A DNA stretch of 64,000 bases from Bacillus gaemokensis (GTDB lineage: Bacteria > Bacillota > Bacilli > Bacillales > Bacillaceae_G): assembly GCF_001590835.1 (NCBI RefSeq), contig NZ_LTAQ01000034.1:103403-167402 (forward strand), in the 5' to 3' direction. The notes under the pieces were generated by a model, which had not been told where the DNA came from, made no database searches, and saw only the letters and a list, made by a program, of their open reading frames with translations. Every line of letters begins with the position of its first letter. Within the stretch, counting starts at the first letter, position 1. Below, piece after piece: positions 45,873 through 54,880 of this stretch. The position numbers were made by a program, and so were the translations under genes.

Positions 45873-46372
45873 CGATTAGACTGTCCTTTTGGAATACTCA
45901 AACATTCCCAATCTTTTTCTTTTAACATTTTGCCAATATAAATGATTTGTCCAATATGTAAAGCATAGTGAGCAATCTGTCTTTCAATTGCTTGTATAAC
46001 ACTATGTGCTTCCCCTCGAATGTATACTTTCTGTAAAAGATGTTGTGAGGTCAAGGTAGCTAGTGTTTGAAAAACATATCCCCAGCCTTCCTGCCATACT
46101 ACTAACACTTCTTCTTTTGAAGTATATCTTCCTTCAAACTCGGTATCACGGTTCCGGTCCAACTTTTCACCATCTGTCGTTAAAAAATCTGTCCATCTTG
46201 AACGCATATTACCGTGTAAATGTTTGATTATAATTGCAATACTGTTCGACTCTTCATGAGGTGCCCAACATATTTGTTCATATGACAATTGCGAAAGCGT
46301 CCGCTCTCCTTGCTTCTGAATCATCTTAAAGTTTGAAATTACGCATTGTAAATATTCGTTTCCAATATCCAC
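45857..46372 (-). CDS. DinB-like protein (DUF1572 type)
   Basis: This 171-residue four-helix bundle starts MDIGNEYLQCVISNFKM. IAIIIKHLHGNMRSRWTDFL matches the DUF1572 core, and the C-terminal RQIAHYALHIGQIIYIGK holds the His residues of the DinB metal site. ATG 46372 has GGGGGGAAG upstream and is 18 bp after csaA on the same strand. Function in the family is unclear (possibly thiol-linked detoxification). Confidence 0.8.
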   Translation of the reverse strand: MDIGNEYLQCVISNFKMIQKQGERTLSQLSYEQICWAPHEESNSIAIIIKHLHGNMRSRWTDFLTTDGEKLDRNRDTEFEGRYTSKEEVLVVWQEGWGYVFQTLATLTSQHLLQKVYIRGEAHSVIQAIERQIAHYALHIGQIIYIGKMLKEKDWECLSIPKGQSNRYLSK

Positions 46373-46390
46373 ACTTCCCCCCCCTACATG

Positions 46391-46720
46391 TTAACTAATT
46401 GGCGTTCCATTCGGTACCTCAATATCAGGTTGCAGCAAAATTACATCCCCCTGCTCCGGGACTCCCCCTAACACAAGTACCTCTGATTTAAACCCTGCAA
46501 CACGCTTTGGCGGGAAGTTCACAACAGCAACAACTTGTTTACCAATTAACTCCTCTGGTGTATATCGCTTAGTAATTTGAGCACTTGATTGTTTTATACC
46601 AAGTTCCCCAAAATCAACTTCTAGCTTAATCGCTGGTACACGCGCTTCTTTAAATTCCTCCGCTTTTCTTATCGTCCCAATTCGTAAATCCAGTTGTAAA
46701 AAATCTTCAAAATTAGCCAT
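46391..46720 (-). CDS. csaA: CsaA-type tRNA-binding/chaperone-like protein
   Basis: ATG 46720 ([17 protein letters not shown]) follows GGGAGGC, giving 109 residues, the usual CsaA length. It is a single EMAP-II/OB-fold domain: [20 protein letters not shown], then [20 protein letters not shown] and [15 protein letters not shown]. CsaA binds tRNA and was described as a secretion-related chaperone in B. subtilis. The DinB-like gene follows 18 bp later. Confidence 0.93.
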   Translation of the reverse strand: MANFEDFLQLDLRIGTIRKAEEFKEARVPAIKLEVDFGELGIKQSSAQITKRYTPEELIGKQVVAVVNFPPKRVAGFKSEVLVLGGVPEQGDVILLQPDIEVPNGTPIS

Positions 46721-46774
46721 TTTATCATGCCTCCCAACTATCATTTAGACAAAACATACAAATTTCCTTTTAAA

Positions 46775-46804
46775 AAAAGAAAGATGCTTAAGCACCTTTC
46801 TTTT
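46775..46804 (-). terminator. terminator overlapping the 3' end of brnQ
   Basis: AAAAGAAAGATGCT pairs with AGCACCTTTCTTTT (one G-U) around TA, with a T-run on the minus strand. The right arm lies inside the last codons of brnQ. Confidence 0.8.
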
Positions 46805-48140
46805 GTAACTCACTTGATTCATTTGATTTATAGAAGAAGAAACCGAGAATTCCACCAATACATGATGGTAATAACCAACCAATTCCTTCTTTATATAATG
46901 GAAGCATTTCTAATACATTTGAGATTACATCAATCTTTATATTTGCACTTTCTAAGCCATTAAATAGACTAACTAATAATGCACCTAAAATTGCACCAAT
47001 ATACACTGTGTTACGTTGTCCAATCCACTTATGGAAATATGACAGTACAATTAGAACAATTGCAACTGGATAAATAATCATTAACACGGGTAATGTTACC
47101 GCAATAAGCTGTGTTAAACCTAAATTTGATACAATTAAACTAAACACACATACCATTGTTACAATTGTTTTATGTGAAAGTTTTGGAACCAGGTTTGTAA
47201 AGAATCCTGCACATGCAGAAGTTAGTCCAACTGAAGTTGTTAAACAAGCAAGTGTAATAACAAGACCTAATAAGACTTTACCGCTCGTTCCATATAACTC
47301 ATTTACAACTTTCGTTAAAATAAGACCTCCATTATCAGAAACACCAAGTGATGTACTTGTCGAACCAAGATACGCAAGTGATAAATAAATTAACGTTAAA
47401 CCTAACACAGCAATAATTCCTGATACAATTGTTGTTTTTGCAATTTGCCCGCTCTCTTTTATGCCTTTTGAACGAATGACTTGTACAACAACTATTCCAA
47501 ATACAAGTGCACTAATGGCATCCATTGTTAAATAACCTTGGATAAACCCACCGAAGAATGCATTATCTTTATATGCATCTAACGGCGTAGCTGGTGCTCC
47601 AATTGGATCAATAATTGCTTTTCCAACAATTACAGCAACAATTAATACTAATAACGGAGTAAGAAACTTTCCAAACCAATCAACTAGTTTTGATGGATTT
47701 AATGATAAGTACCAAGTTATACCAAAGAAAACCGCTGTGTAAAGAAACAGCATGTACCACTCTGAAACCATCGCTTCCGATAAAAACGGCTTCATTCCCA
47801 TTTCAAATGAAACTGCTCCTGTACGTGGAATCGCAAAGAATGGTCCAATTGCTAAATAACTAATTAGTGGGAAAACAAATGCAAATATAGGGTGTACTCT
47901 AGAGGATAACGCTTTCAGGTCCCCTTCTACAAAAGCTACAGCAGTTACAGCTAATAGGGGGAGTCCGACTCCTGTTACAAGGAATCCAATTGTGGCAATC
48001 CAAACATTCTCTCCTGCTTGTTGACCTAAAACCGGTGGGAAAATTAAATTTCCTGCTCCTAAAAATAGCGCAAATAGCATCAAACCGATTGCTACCGTAT
48101 CTCCTGGCCTTAATCGTCCCTTCATATCTTTATTTTGCAT
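46788..48140 (-). CDS. brnQ: branched-chain amino acid:cation symporter
   Basis: ATG 48140 (MQNKDMKGRLRPGDTVAIG) gives 450 residues with 12 hydrophobic helices, typical of BrnQ (LIVCS family), importing Leu, Ile and Val with Na+ or H+. ALFLGAGNLIFPPVLGQQAG in helix 1 is the family signature. The ribosome binding site is unusual: GAGAGGAGG lies about 42 bases upstream, and the ATG sits within one arm of an inverted repeat (48136-48144 with 48177-48185). Candidate CodY boxes lie further upstream. Confidence 0.92.
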   Translation of the reverse strand: MQNKDMKGRLRPGDTVAIGLMLFALFLGAGNLIFPPVLGQQAGENVWIATIGFLVTGVGLPLLAVTAVAFVEGDLKALSSRVHPIFAFVFPLISYLAIGPFFAIPRTGAVSFEMGMKPFLSEAMVSEWYMLFLYTAVFFGITWYLSLNPSKLVDWFGKFLTPLLVLIVAVIVGKAIIDPIGAPATPLDAYKDNAFFGGFIQGYLTMDAISALVFGIVVVQVIRSKGIKESGQIAKTTIVSGIIAVLGLTLIYLSLAYLGSTSTSLGVSDNGGLILTKVVNELYGTSGKVLLGLVITLACLTTSVGLTSACAGFFTNLVPKLSHKTIVTMVCVFSLIVSNLGLTQLIAVTLPVLMIIYPVAIVLIVLSYFHKWIGQRNTVYIGAILGALLVSLFNGLESANIKIDVISNVLEMLPLYKEGIGWLLPSCIGGILGFFFYKSNESSELQKKGA

Positions 48141-48185
48141 AGCACGTTCTTTATTGTTTATCTCTTTTTCACAATATGCTATGCA
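48136..48185 (-). promoter_or_regulatory. inverted repeat masking the brnQ start codon
   Basis: TGCATAGCA (48136-48144, plus strand) and TGCTATGCA (48177-48185) can form a 9-bp stem in the brnQ mRNA. One arm contains the ATG at 48140-48138; the other directly follows the sequence GAGAGGAGG. The mRNA could thus fold to bring that Shine-Dalgarno next to the start, or hide the start. Confidence 0.5.
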
Positions 48186-48224
48186 TCCTCCTCTCTGCTC
48201 ATGATGATAATGTATACCCCTCAA

Positions 48225-48590
48225 AAAGCAATGTCTTTCTCTGTAATTTCTCCATTTCCCCTTTTTCTTACTTTAATTAATAATTTTTTATTTTTGATTT
48301 TTTTGAATATTTAAATCATTAGAGTGTTATACCATGGAGTTAACTTGTCAGACCTCTTTACTTTTGTCACACATATAGTAACACATTTAGTTGAAAAATA
48401 GAAACATATTTTTTATATGGAATTTTTTGAAAAACAAAATAGTATATACTTATTTTGTTCATTTTTATTCTTTTAGGAAAGTATCTCTAAAGAAAACTTC
48501 TACACGTCTAACTTGTTATCCTAAGATAACTCTTCTTTTGTTTGTATACGCTAAAAAGACCATCTAAATTATATAGATGGCCTTTTCACT
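48225..48590. other. brnQ upstream region with two possible CodY boxes
   Basis: The 366-base AT-rich gap upstream of brnQ holds ATTTTTTTGAATATT (48296-48310) and AATTTTTTGAAAAAC (about 48421-48435), each about 12/15 to AATTTTCWGAAAATT. CodY control of branched-chain amino acid uptake is known in Bacillus. The matches are modest. No gene is seen. Confidence 0.35.
48552..48586 (-). terminator. terminator of the CBS-domain gene
   Basis: AAAAGACCATCTA/TAGATGGCCTTTT (one mismatch) around AATTATA, with a T-run on the minus strand, lies just past the CBS gene stop. Confidence 0.8.
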
Positions 48591-49238
48591 TTATTCTATT
48601 ATTTCCACTTCTCGCGGATTATTCATTTTTTCTACATATACAACACGAAATCCATGATCTTCTAAATCTTTTAGCAAGAAATCTAATTCTTCTGATTTAA
48701 ATTCTTCACCTAACGTAAACATAATTCTACGTACTAACAACGCATTATTATCAAATGTCATCAAGCTTTGAATACCACTATATTTTTTCAAAACTGTAGA
48801 TAATTTTTGAATGGCCCCATTATAGTCTTGCGTTCCAACCATGACGGAGTAAACACTAGAATGAACACCCCACGCATCTTCTAATAGCTCAAACACCTTT
48901 TTATGAGTTAAAATCCCAAGGAATATTCCCTTTTCATCGACTACAGACAAATATGGTAACTTCTTAATCGTAAAGAACACTTTAAAGAAAGAAGAATCTT
49001 CTCTCACATAACCCTCTTTATCATTTAACAATTGTAATAAATTATCTTCTAATGATCCTTTATATTCTAAAATATCTACTTTGTATACATTTCCTAAAAA
49101 TTCCTCCTGCTTTTCATCTAAAACCGGGACACAACGATAACCTGTTTTATTTAAATGATCCAATGCTTCACCTATTGTAAATGAAGCTGAACAAAATAAT
49201 ACTTCTCTTTTTGGCACATAGTTTCCTTTTATCCTCAT
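48591..49238 (-). CDS. CBS-domain protein (CbpA/YkuL-like)
   Basis: This 215-residue cytoplasmic protein has two CBS motifs in residues 1-130 (FCSASFTIGEALDHLNKTGY, RCVPVLDEKQEEFLGNVYKV; then YLSVVDEKGIFLGILTHKKV). A C-terminal ACT-like region (about 140-215) contains YSGIQSLMTFDNNALLVRR. CBS pairs bind adenine nucleotides, including c-di-AMP in CbpA/CbpB-type Bacillus and Listeria proteins; the ligand here is unproven. A strong CodY-box candidate lies 79 bases upstream. Confidence 0.8.
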   Translation of the reverse strand: MRIKGNYVPKREVLFCSASFTIGEALDHLNKTGYRCVPVLDEKQEEFLGNVYKVDILEYKGSLEDNLLQLLNDKEGYVREDSSFFKVFFTIKKLPYLSVVDEKGIFLGILTHKKVFELLEDAWGVHSSVYSVMVGTQDYNGAIQKLSTVLKKYSGIQSLMTFDNNALLVRRIMFTLGEEFKSEELDFLLKDLEDHGFRVVYVEKMNNPREVEIIE

Positions 49239-49285
49239 AAAAAGCCTCCTTATGTTAAAATACTTTCTGTGCCATAACTATATTA

Positions 49286-49331
49286 TATTTTCTGAAAAAA
49301 ATAAATGATTTATTTTATTTTTCTGAAAATT
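49286..49331. promoter_or_regulatory. two CodY-box candidates upstream of the CBS gene
   Basis: ATTTTTCTGAAAATT (49317-49331) matches AATTTTCWGAAAATT at 14 of 15 positions. TATTTTCTGAAAAAA (49286-49300) matches at 12 of 15. They are 31 bases apart, three helical turns, which suits cooperative binding. They lie 48-93 bases upstream of the CBS-protein start and about 70 bases past the stop of the HXXEE gene. Confidence 0.65.
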
Positions 49332-49397
49332 ATCTATATTCTTGTCATAATTTATTCATGAATGATTCACTTTTATGATATGAAACAACTTTCTATT

Positions 49398-50036
49398 TCA
49401 TTGCTTAAACGTATTATCATAAGGACCTAATTGCTTACTAGAAAAGTTATAAATAGATTTTTTATTTTTCATCATCATATTCCCTCTAACGATAAAGAGG
49501 TACGTAGCAATAACAAAATAAATTGTCCCTAAAATCCAATCCAGTACCGTAACCAAATCATTAGAAATAATATAATTCATATATGCACCTCCCACAGGAA
49601 TATGCAATAATACAACTGCTCCTAAACCAGGATTATATATTGTTTTAGCTTTCCTATTAGCAAAAACACCGTGCCAAATAAATTGAAAAAAACCCATAAA
49701 AACAGGTGCCATACCCAGCCATATCACATTTTGAAAAAAGATGGGAAGAAGATAAAACAAATACGCAATCAAAATATTTACAATCATAGCAGACTGCGTA
49801 TTTAATGGATAGCGATCTGGCATATCACTCTTAAATATAACAACATTGAAAAGACCGGCAAAATATCCCGGCCAACGATATTCTTCAAATTGATGCAACA
49901 AAATTGCTACAAAACTTAGCAATAAAAACACTTGTATTTTAGATACTTCTCCCCAACTCACAAATAAGTAGAGACATACACCAACGGCCACTACTGCTCC
50001 TATATCATACCAATGCTTTCTAAAAAAATTCATCAT
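49398..50036 (-). CDS. HXXEE-domain membrane protein
   Basis: Start at ATG 50036, with GGTGGGTG upstream, gives 212 residues and about six membrane helices. The name-giving motif is LLHQFEEYRWPG (His and two Glu, about residue 48), followed later by a conserved WHGVFANR. The family (DUF with HXXEE) has no established function. Its strand and the oppositely oriented flavoprotein gene 200 bp upstream give no clear context. Confidence 0.78.
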   Translation of the reverse strand: MMNFFRKHWYDIGAVVAVGVCLYLFVSWGEVSKIQVFLLLSFVAILLHQFEEYRWPGYFAGLFNVVIFKSDMPDRYPLNTQSAMIVNILIAYLFYLLPIFFQNVIWLGMAPVFMGFFQFIWHGVFANRKAKTIYNPGLGAVVLLHIPVGGAYMNYIISNDLVTVLDWILGTIYFVIATYLFIVRGNMMMKNKKSIYNFSSKQLGPYDNTFKQ

Positions 50037-50236
50037 TTCTATCACCCACCATCTCAAATTTCATAAATTTGCAACACCCTCATTAAAACTATTTTATTTG
50101 TAAATCTTCTATATTGAGAAAGTTTTTACGAGTAGAAAGTCATTTACAACTTTGCCCTAAGGTTATATAATTTGTTTCATACAAAAAAGTTTACCTGAGG
50201 AAACAAAATGGGATTCAGCTAAATTAGGAGGTTATT

Positions 50237-51766
50237 ATGAGTCAATCTAATAGGTCTATAGCTATTATCGGTAGTGGTGCAGCAGGTGTTTCATTATTAC
50301 ATTATCTCACAGTAAATCTCAATAAAAGTAATGAATCAAAGCCCCCAATAAGTATTACTATATATGAAAGAGAGGCTTCTATTGGTCCAGGTATCGCTTA
50401 TCGAGATGATTGTAGTTCGTTATTGCTAAATAGGGATTCTAAGCAGATGTCTGTTATGGTGGAGAAACCTAATCATTTTTGGGAGTGGTATAAAAGTAAA
50501 TACAGAATGGTTTTTGAACAAGAAGAATTTCTGCCTAGAAGTTTATTTGGAGAATACTTAAAGAATGTTTTTGAAAAAAGTATTCAAAGAGCTTTAAGGA
50601 AAAATGTTAGAGTTAGTATTAAATATAATGAGGTAGCAAGTGTATTAAAAACGGATAAAAAATATATTATTACGACAAGTGATGAGGAAACGAAAGAGTT
50701 TGATCAAGTCTTACTATGTATAGGAAGCACAAGATTAAATGATTTTTACAATCTGAATGGGAAATCACAATTTATCTATAACCCTTATCCTTTTAAAGAA
50801 ACTATGTCAATCATACCGAAGAATTCCAAAATTGCTATTTTAGGATCTAGTTTAACAGCTATAGATATCTGTTTAGCTCTTAAAGAGAATGAATATGTGG
50901 GAAAACTGGATATGTTATCTAGAAGGGGAGAGCTTCCTTCTGTTAGAGGAGAAATTAAACCATATAAGCTTAAGTATTTAACTCGTGATTCACTAATTCA
51001 GCTACTTTTGAGTGGAAATGGGAAAATTACATTAAAAGATATTGCTAGACTCATAAAAGAAGAGTTTAACGTACTACATTTAGAGTGGAAATATATATTT
51101 TCACCTAGTTATAAAGATACAAATATAAAAAAAAGATTAGAAACAGAGATAAGAAATAGTAAAATGCAGGGATCGTGGCAGTCTATATTGTTATCGATGA
51201 ATGAAATAATTGAAGAATACTGGCATTTTTTAAATGAGAAAGATAAAAAACTCTACCTTGATAAATATGATAGTATTTTTCAGAGTAGAAGAAATCCAAT
51301 GCCTTTAACTAATGCAATTAAAATACTAAAATTTATGAATGACGGGCAACTATTAATAAGGAAAGGGATTACACATATTAATTGTCAAAAAGATCACACG
51401 TTTTGTGCTCAATTCAATAATGGAGAGTATGTAAATTATGACTGGATTATTAATGCAACTGGACCGACTAAAAATCTGAACAAATTATGTGGAAGCAAGT
51501 TAGTTGAGTCATTGATCAGAAATGGTTATGCAGTAACTGATACTTATGGTGGCTTAAAAACTGAATTTAGCTCAGGTGCTTTAATTGGACAAAATGGTGA
51601 ATTGGATAAAAGATTAAGAGCTTTAGGTCATATAACTTGTGGAACTTATTATTACACAAGCTCGATGGAAATGATTGCAAAACACGCTAAAGCGATAGCA
51701 GAAGATATTTCTAAGCTAGTTAATAAATCTCTACAAGAAGATAAGAAGGCTGTAAATTTAAATTAA
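50237..51766 (+). CDS. FAD/NAD(P)-binding oxidoreductase
   Basis: This 509-residue protein behind AGGAGG belongs to the FAD-NAD(P)-binding group related to COG4529. The N-terminal Rossmann motif is IAIIGSGAAGVSLLHYL. A second nucleotide-binding site SKIAILGSSLTAIDICLAL lies at about 195-215, as in two-dinucleotide-binding flavoproteins, and NYDWIINATGPTKNL marks the FAD-closing segment. No signal peptide. An MFS exporter gene follows after 15 bp, so the enzyme may modify a small molecule that the partner exports. Substrate unknown. Confidence 0.75.
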   Translation: MSQSNRSIAIIGSGAAGVSLLHYLTVNLNKSNESKPPISITIYEREASIGPGIAYRDDCSSLLLNRDSKQMSVMVEKPNHFWEWYKSKYRMVFEQEEFLPRSLFGEYLKNVFEKSIQRALRKNVRVSIKYNEVASVLKTDKKYIITTSDEETKEFDQVLLCIGSTRLNDFYNLNGKSQFIYNPYPFKETMSIIPKNSKIAILGSSLTAIDICLALKENEYVGKLDMLSRRGELPSVRGEIKPYKLKYLTRDSLIQLLLSGNGKITLKDIARLIKEEFNVLHLEWKYIFSPSYKDTNIKKRLETEIRNSKMQGSWQSILLSMNEIIEEYWHFLNEKDKKLYLDKYDSIFQSRRNPMPLTNAIKILKFMNDGQLLIRKGITHINCQKDHTFCAQFNNGEYVNYDWIINATGPTKNLNKLCGSKLVESLIRNGYAVTDTYGGLKTEFSSGALIGQNGELDKRLRALGHITCGTYYYTSSMEMIAKHAKAIAEDISKLVNKSLQEDKKAVNLN

Positions 51767-51781
51767 ACAGGAGTTATAAAA

Positions 51782-53029
51782 ATGAAACAAAAAAATCACT
51801 CTTTGCTTATTTTTATTTTGATCACACTTGTATGCATCCCGCAAGCATCTATTGGATTGTATATTCCTTCTTTACCGCATATGGTTAAGGCACTACATAC
51901 AAATAGTAATGAGTTACAATTTACGTTAAGTATATATATGATTGGTTATGCTTTTTCAACGTTAGTATGTGGCATTCTTTCAGATAGGTATGGAAGAAAA
52001 CCTGTGTTACTAGCTGGTTTGAGTATATATTTAATTGCTACGTTACTTTGTTTAACAGCAAGTAGTGTATATGTGTTAATTATTGGGCGCTTTTTGCAGG
52101 CTCTTGGTGGATGTTGTGGAACTGTGCTAGCTCGGGTAATCGCAAAAGATACTTTTGAAAATAAAGATCAAATTCGAATATTAACTTATTTATCGACTGC
52201 AATTGCTATTACCCCAGCAATTGCTCCAATTCTTGGTGGCTATTTAGAATTTTACTTCACATGGAAATCTGGTTTCTTAATTTTAAGCTTCATCTCTTTC
52301 ATGGCTTTGTTGCTTTGTATGTTCGGATTGAAAGAAACAAATGAACATAAGGATTTAAGTGCTACAAATTTTTTCACAATAGCAAAAAATTATAAGCATC
52401 TTTTAACTCATAGGCTGTTTTTGACCTATAGCATATCTATTGGTCTCGCATGGTGTGCTTATTATTCTTTTATACAATCATCTTCTTTTGTATTTCAAGA
52501 TATTTTTAAAGTAACACCTATTGTATATGGTGGTATGTATGCAATAGTAATTTTAGGTTATATTTTGGGTACTACATTTACTAGAAGGTATTCTAATAAG
52601 ATTGGAATCAATAATGTAATTATGTATGAAAGCTTACTTGCACTAGGTGCAGCAATAGTAATGTTATTTGTTATGTATGTTAATAACAGTGCATTGATAG
52701 GTATTTTACTGCCTATGGCTATACTTATGATAGGAGTTGGTGGTATTTTTCCTGCATGTCAAGCAGCGGTTATGCAGCCTTTTGTTCATATTGCTGGAAC
52801 TGCATCTGGATTGTTTTTCTTTATCCAAATGATTTTTGGTGCAATTTGCGGATTAATTCTTGGTAGTTTTCATGTTCATTCTCAAGCACCAATGGTAGTT
52901 ACGATTACTTTTTCTTGTAGTTTATTAGTTTTAGTTTTTTATTCACTTGTTTGGAAGGATTCTAAACATAGTCCAATTTATAATGCGGAAAAATATACTG
53001 AATACAGCCAATATAAAGAAAAAAACTAG
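51782..53029 (+). CDS. Bcr/CflA-type MFS exporter
   Basis: This 415-residue, 12-helix multidrug exporter is of the Bcr/CflA subfamily (DHA1). It begins ICIPQASIGLYIPSLPHM-like, with motif A GILSDRYGRKPVLLAGL and motif C ATAITPAIAPILGGYL-like in helix 5. ATG 51782 follows CAGGAG, 15 bp after the oxidoreductase stop, so the two form an operon. A hairpin (ACACC..GGGTGT) follows at about 53047-53070. Confidence 0.85.
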   Translation: MKQKNHSLLIFILITLVCIPQASIGLYIPSLPHMVKALHTNSNELQFTLSIYMIGYAFSTLVCGILSDRYGRKPVLLAGLSIYLIATLLCLTASSVYVLIIGRFLQALGGCCGTVLARVIAKDTFENKDQIRILTYLSTAIAITPAIAPILGGYLEFYFTWKSGFLILSFISFMALLLCMFGLKETNEHKDLSATNFFTIAKNYKHLLTHRLFLTYSISIGLAWCAYYSFIQSSSFVFQDIFKVTPIVYGGMYAIVILGYILGTTFTRRYSNKIGINNVIMYESLLALGAAIVMLFVMYVNNSALIGILLPMAILMIGVGGIFPACQAAVMQPFVHIAGTASGLFFFIQMIFGAICGLILGSFHVHSQAPMVVTITFSCSLLVLVFYSLVWKDSKHSPIYNAEKYTEYSQYKEKN

Positions 53030-53135
53030 ATTTATTCAAATAAAAAAACACCTTAGTTTATTGAGGGTGTTGCAAAACTAAACTAAGTATTCATTATTAT
53101 GAATCAGTAAAACTAGTTGAACATGCAATAAATAG

Positions 53136-53352
53136 GGTTCTGGTGCAAAAAAGCGAAAACTCTTGCAAAGAGTCTTTTAAACTTTTTCATACTGATACTA
53201 TTATTCTAAAAGGACAGACTTTCCAAGGGGAGAAGTCTGTCCAAAAACAAATACAGTTAATCGCTCAGCTCTTCTGCCTTACCGCATAGTAGTAGATTTC
53301 GTTAGGAATCTACACCGCTATTTCTAGTCCACATATTATTTGCACCAGAACC
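53136..53352. mobile_element. 217-bp MITE-like element with IS6-type ends
   Basis: Perfect 14-bp terminal inverted repeats GGTTCTGGTGCAAA (53136-53149) and TTTGCACCAGAACC (53339-53352) resemble IS6/IS240-family ends. The inside has no transposase but carries hairpins: ACTCT/AGAGT (about 53159-53173), GGACAGACTT/AAGTCTGTCC (53212-53242) and GTAGATT/AATCTAC. Flanks ATAAATAG and ATAAAAGC share five of their first bases, suggesting a decayed 8-bp target duplication. Non-autonomous element by inference. Confidence 0.65.
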
Positions 53353-53624
53353 ATAAAAGCACGTTACTATTCTCATTAACATAAGAGCATAGTCTAAATC
53401 CTTAAGTTGATGGATGTGGGGCGGTACCCCATATTGTTTTATTCTTTCATCCCAGATACATGTAAAAATAGGTCATAGAATGTATTTTATTTTCGTCAAG
53501 TGCTGTTTTGAATGCAAAGTAAATGCACCTCTTTAGCCAGCTTAACACATAAGAGAGTTTTAGATTTATATTAAGGGATTTTGAATGTAACGTAGCGAAA
53601 AGGAGTTTGTATTAGATTACTTGT
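53353..53624. other. non-coding sequence after the MITE-like element
   Basis: Apart from the IS231-like end, nothing coding is recognised here. Together with the MITE-like element, this makes about 600 non-coding bases between the exporter and the next minus-strand gene, probably a site of repeated insertions. Confidence 0.4.
53402..53419. repeat. possible IS231/IS4-like terminal repeat remnant
   Basis: CTTAAGTTGATGGATGTG resembles the end sequence CTTAAGTTGATGGGCATG that I associate with IS231-type elements. It is followed by GGGCGGTACCCCAT. No transposase lies beside it. It may be an isolated IS end. Confidence 0.3.
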
Positions 53625-54818
53625 TTAATTTTTTGAACCTAACACTTTAAAGTCATAAGCATAAATTGACTTTCCTCCCCGGACAGAATTAACAATTTCC
53701 TCCATCCCTGTAACTTCAGTTTCTTTAATTTTCTTACCGTTTTTTAAAGAATAATTTTCCATATAATATTTGTTTTTTCGATTTGCATCGTAGCGTAATA
53801 CATATAATTGATCACCTTTGAAAAATGTTTGTTCATTGTATCTAACACCATCAGTTACATGATAGTCAATCTTAAATTTAATATTCACTGAATTTGTCTG
53901 TGTATTAAACGTAGTAACTTCACCTAGGCCATTTATAAAATATAGTTCATTGTTATATAGATATGCGGAATTATTTTTTGTAAAAGGTATTGAAGCTGTA
54001 GAGTCTTCTTCGGAAGACATCAAAATTAATTCTTGTTTTAATGTTGTTTTATCAATACGTAACAAATAGACTTTTCCTTTAACCGTACTATCATTTTCAA
54101 CTAAAACATTATAATAAAACTTTGAATCACTTAACACAGAAGAATAACTAGAATATGACATATTTTTATCTAAATCAATTGCTCTAACATCTTCAATCTT
54201 CATCTTTAAATCATTGAATGTGAGCTTTTTTAAACTGTATTCTTTTTTATCTATATCTTCAGTTATGATCAAAACAGTCTCTTCATCCACCCCTGAACTC
54301 ATAAGATAATGTGGAATATTCCCTTTATGAATACCTTTTTTATTACCATATACAACGTTTGAGTTATATCCTCCAGTTTCAATATTATTTCCAGAATTAT
54401 AAATGTTTACAAACAAGTCATTTTTCTTTAAATAGACCCTCTGATCACCTGTATGTTGATATTTCACCTTAAAATCTCTAAAGTTCTCTCCTACAATCTT
54501 AAGCCTATTCTTACTCTCTAATAAAAGTTCTTTTTTATTCTCAGATACACCTATACCACCAAGTTCTAAACCATTCATTTTATAACCTCTTGCTTTCCCG
54601 TTCTCATCGATAAACACCGCAAAACTAATACCCTGACCGTCCATATCTTGATCAGCAGTAGAAGAAAGGTATACCACAGCTTGTTTATCCTTCAAAAAAT
54701 CTTTTTTTTGAATATCCTCCTCAGATATTAAATCCACATTTGAGTTACTGAAAAAGAAAAAATAGACTAAAGCTGTAATCAAGATTATACCTAAAATAAC
54801 AAATAATAGTTTTTTCAT
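53625..54818 (-). CDS. membrane-anchored propeller-like protein, unknown function
   Basis: This 397-residue protein begins with a single N-terminal helix (MKKLLFVILGIILITALVYF) and no lipobox Cys, so it is a membrane anchor with the rest outside. The body is beta-rich with recurring blocks such as DNELYFINGLGEV-like NNELYFINGLGEVTTF and GDQLYVLRYDANRKN, suggesting a beta-propeller. ATG 54818 follows AAAGGAA. It lies downstream of a secreted papain-fold hydrolase gene but behind that gene's terminator. No family named with confidence. Confidence 0.65.
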   Translation of the reverse strand: MKKLLFVILGIILITALVYFFFFSNSNVDLISEEDIQKKDFLKDKQAVVYLSSTADQDMDGQGISFAVFIDENGKARGYKMNGLELGGIGVSENKKELLLESKNRLKIVGENFRDFKVKYQHTGDQRVYLKKNDLFVNIYNSGNNIETGGYNSNVVYGNKKGIHKGNIPHYLMSSGVDEETVLIITEDIDKKEYSLKKLTFNDLKMKIEDVRAIDLDKNMSYSSYSSVLSDSKFYYNVLVENDSTVKGKVYLLRIDKTTLKQELILMSSEEDSTASIPFTKNNSAYLYNNELYFINGLGEVTTFNTQTNSVNIKFKIDYHVTDGVRYNEQTFFKGDQLYVLRYDANRKNKYYMENYSLKNGKKIKETEVTGMEEIVNSVRGGKSIYAYDFKVLGSKN

Positions 54819-54842
54819 TATGATATATTCCTTTCTTACAAG

Positions 54843-54876
54843 AAGAAGTGCAACAAATTGTTTCGTTGCACTTCTT
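54843..54876 (-). terminator. terminator of the secreted hydrolase gene
   Basis: A 12-bp stem AAGAAGTGCAAC/GTTGCACTTCTT with a 10-base loop lies 4 bases past the stop of the secreted papain-like gene. Confidence 0.8.
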
Positions 54877-54880
54877 TCTA

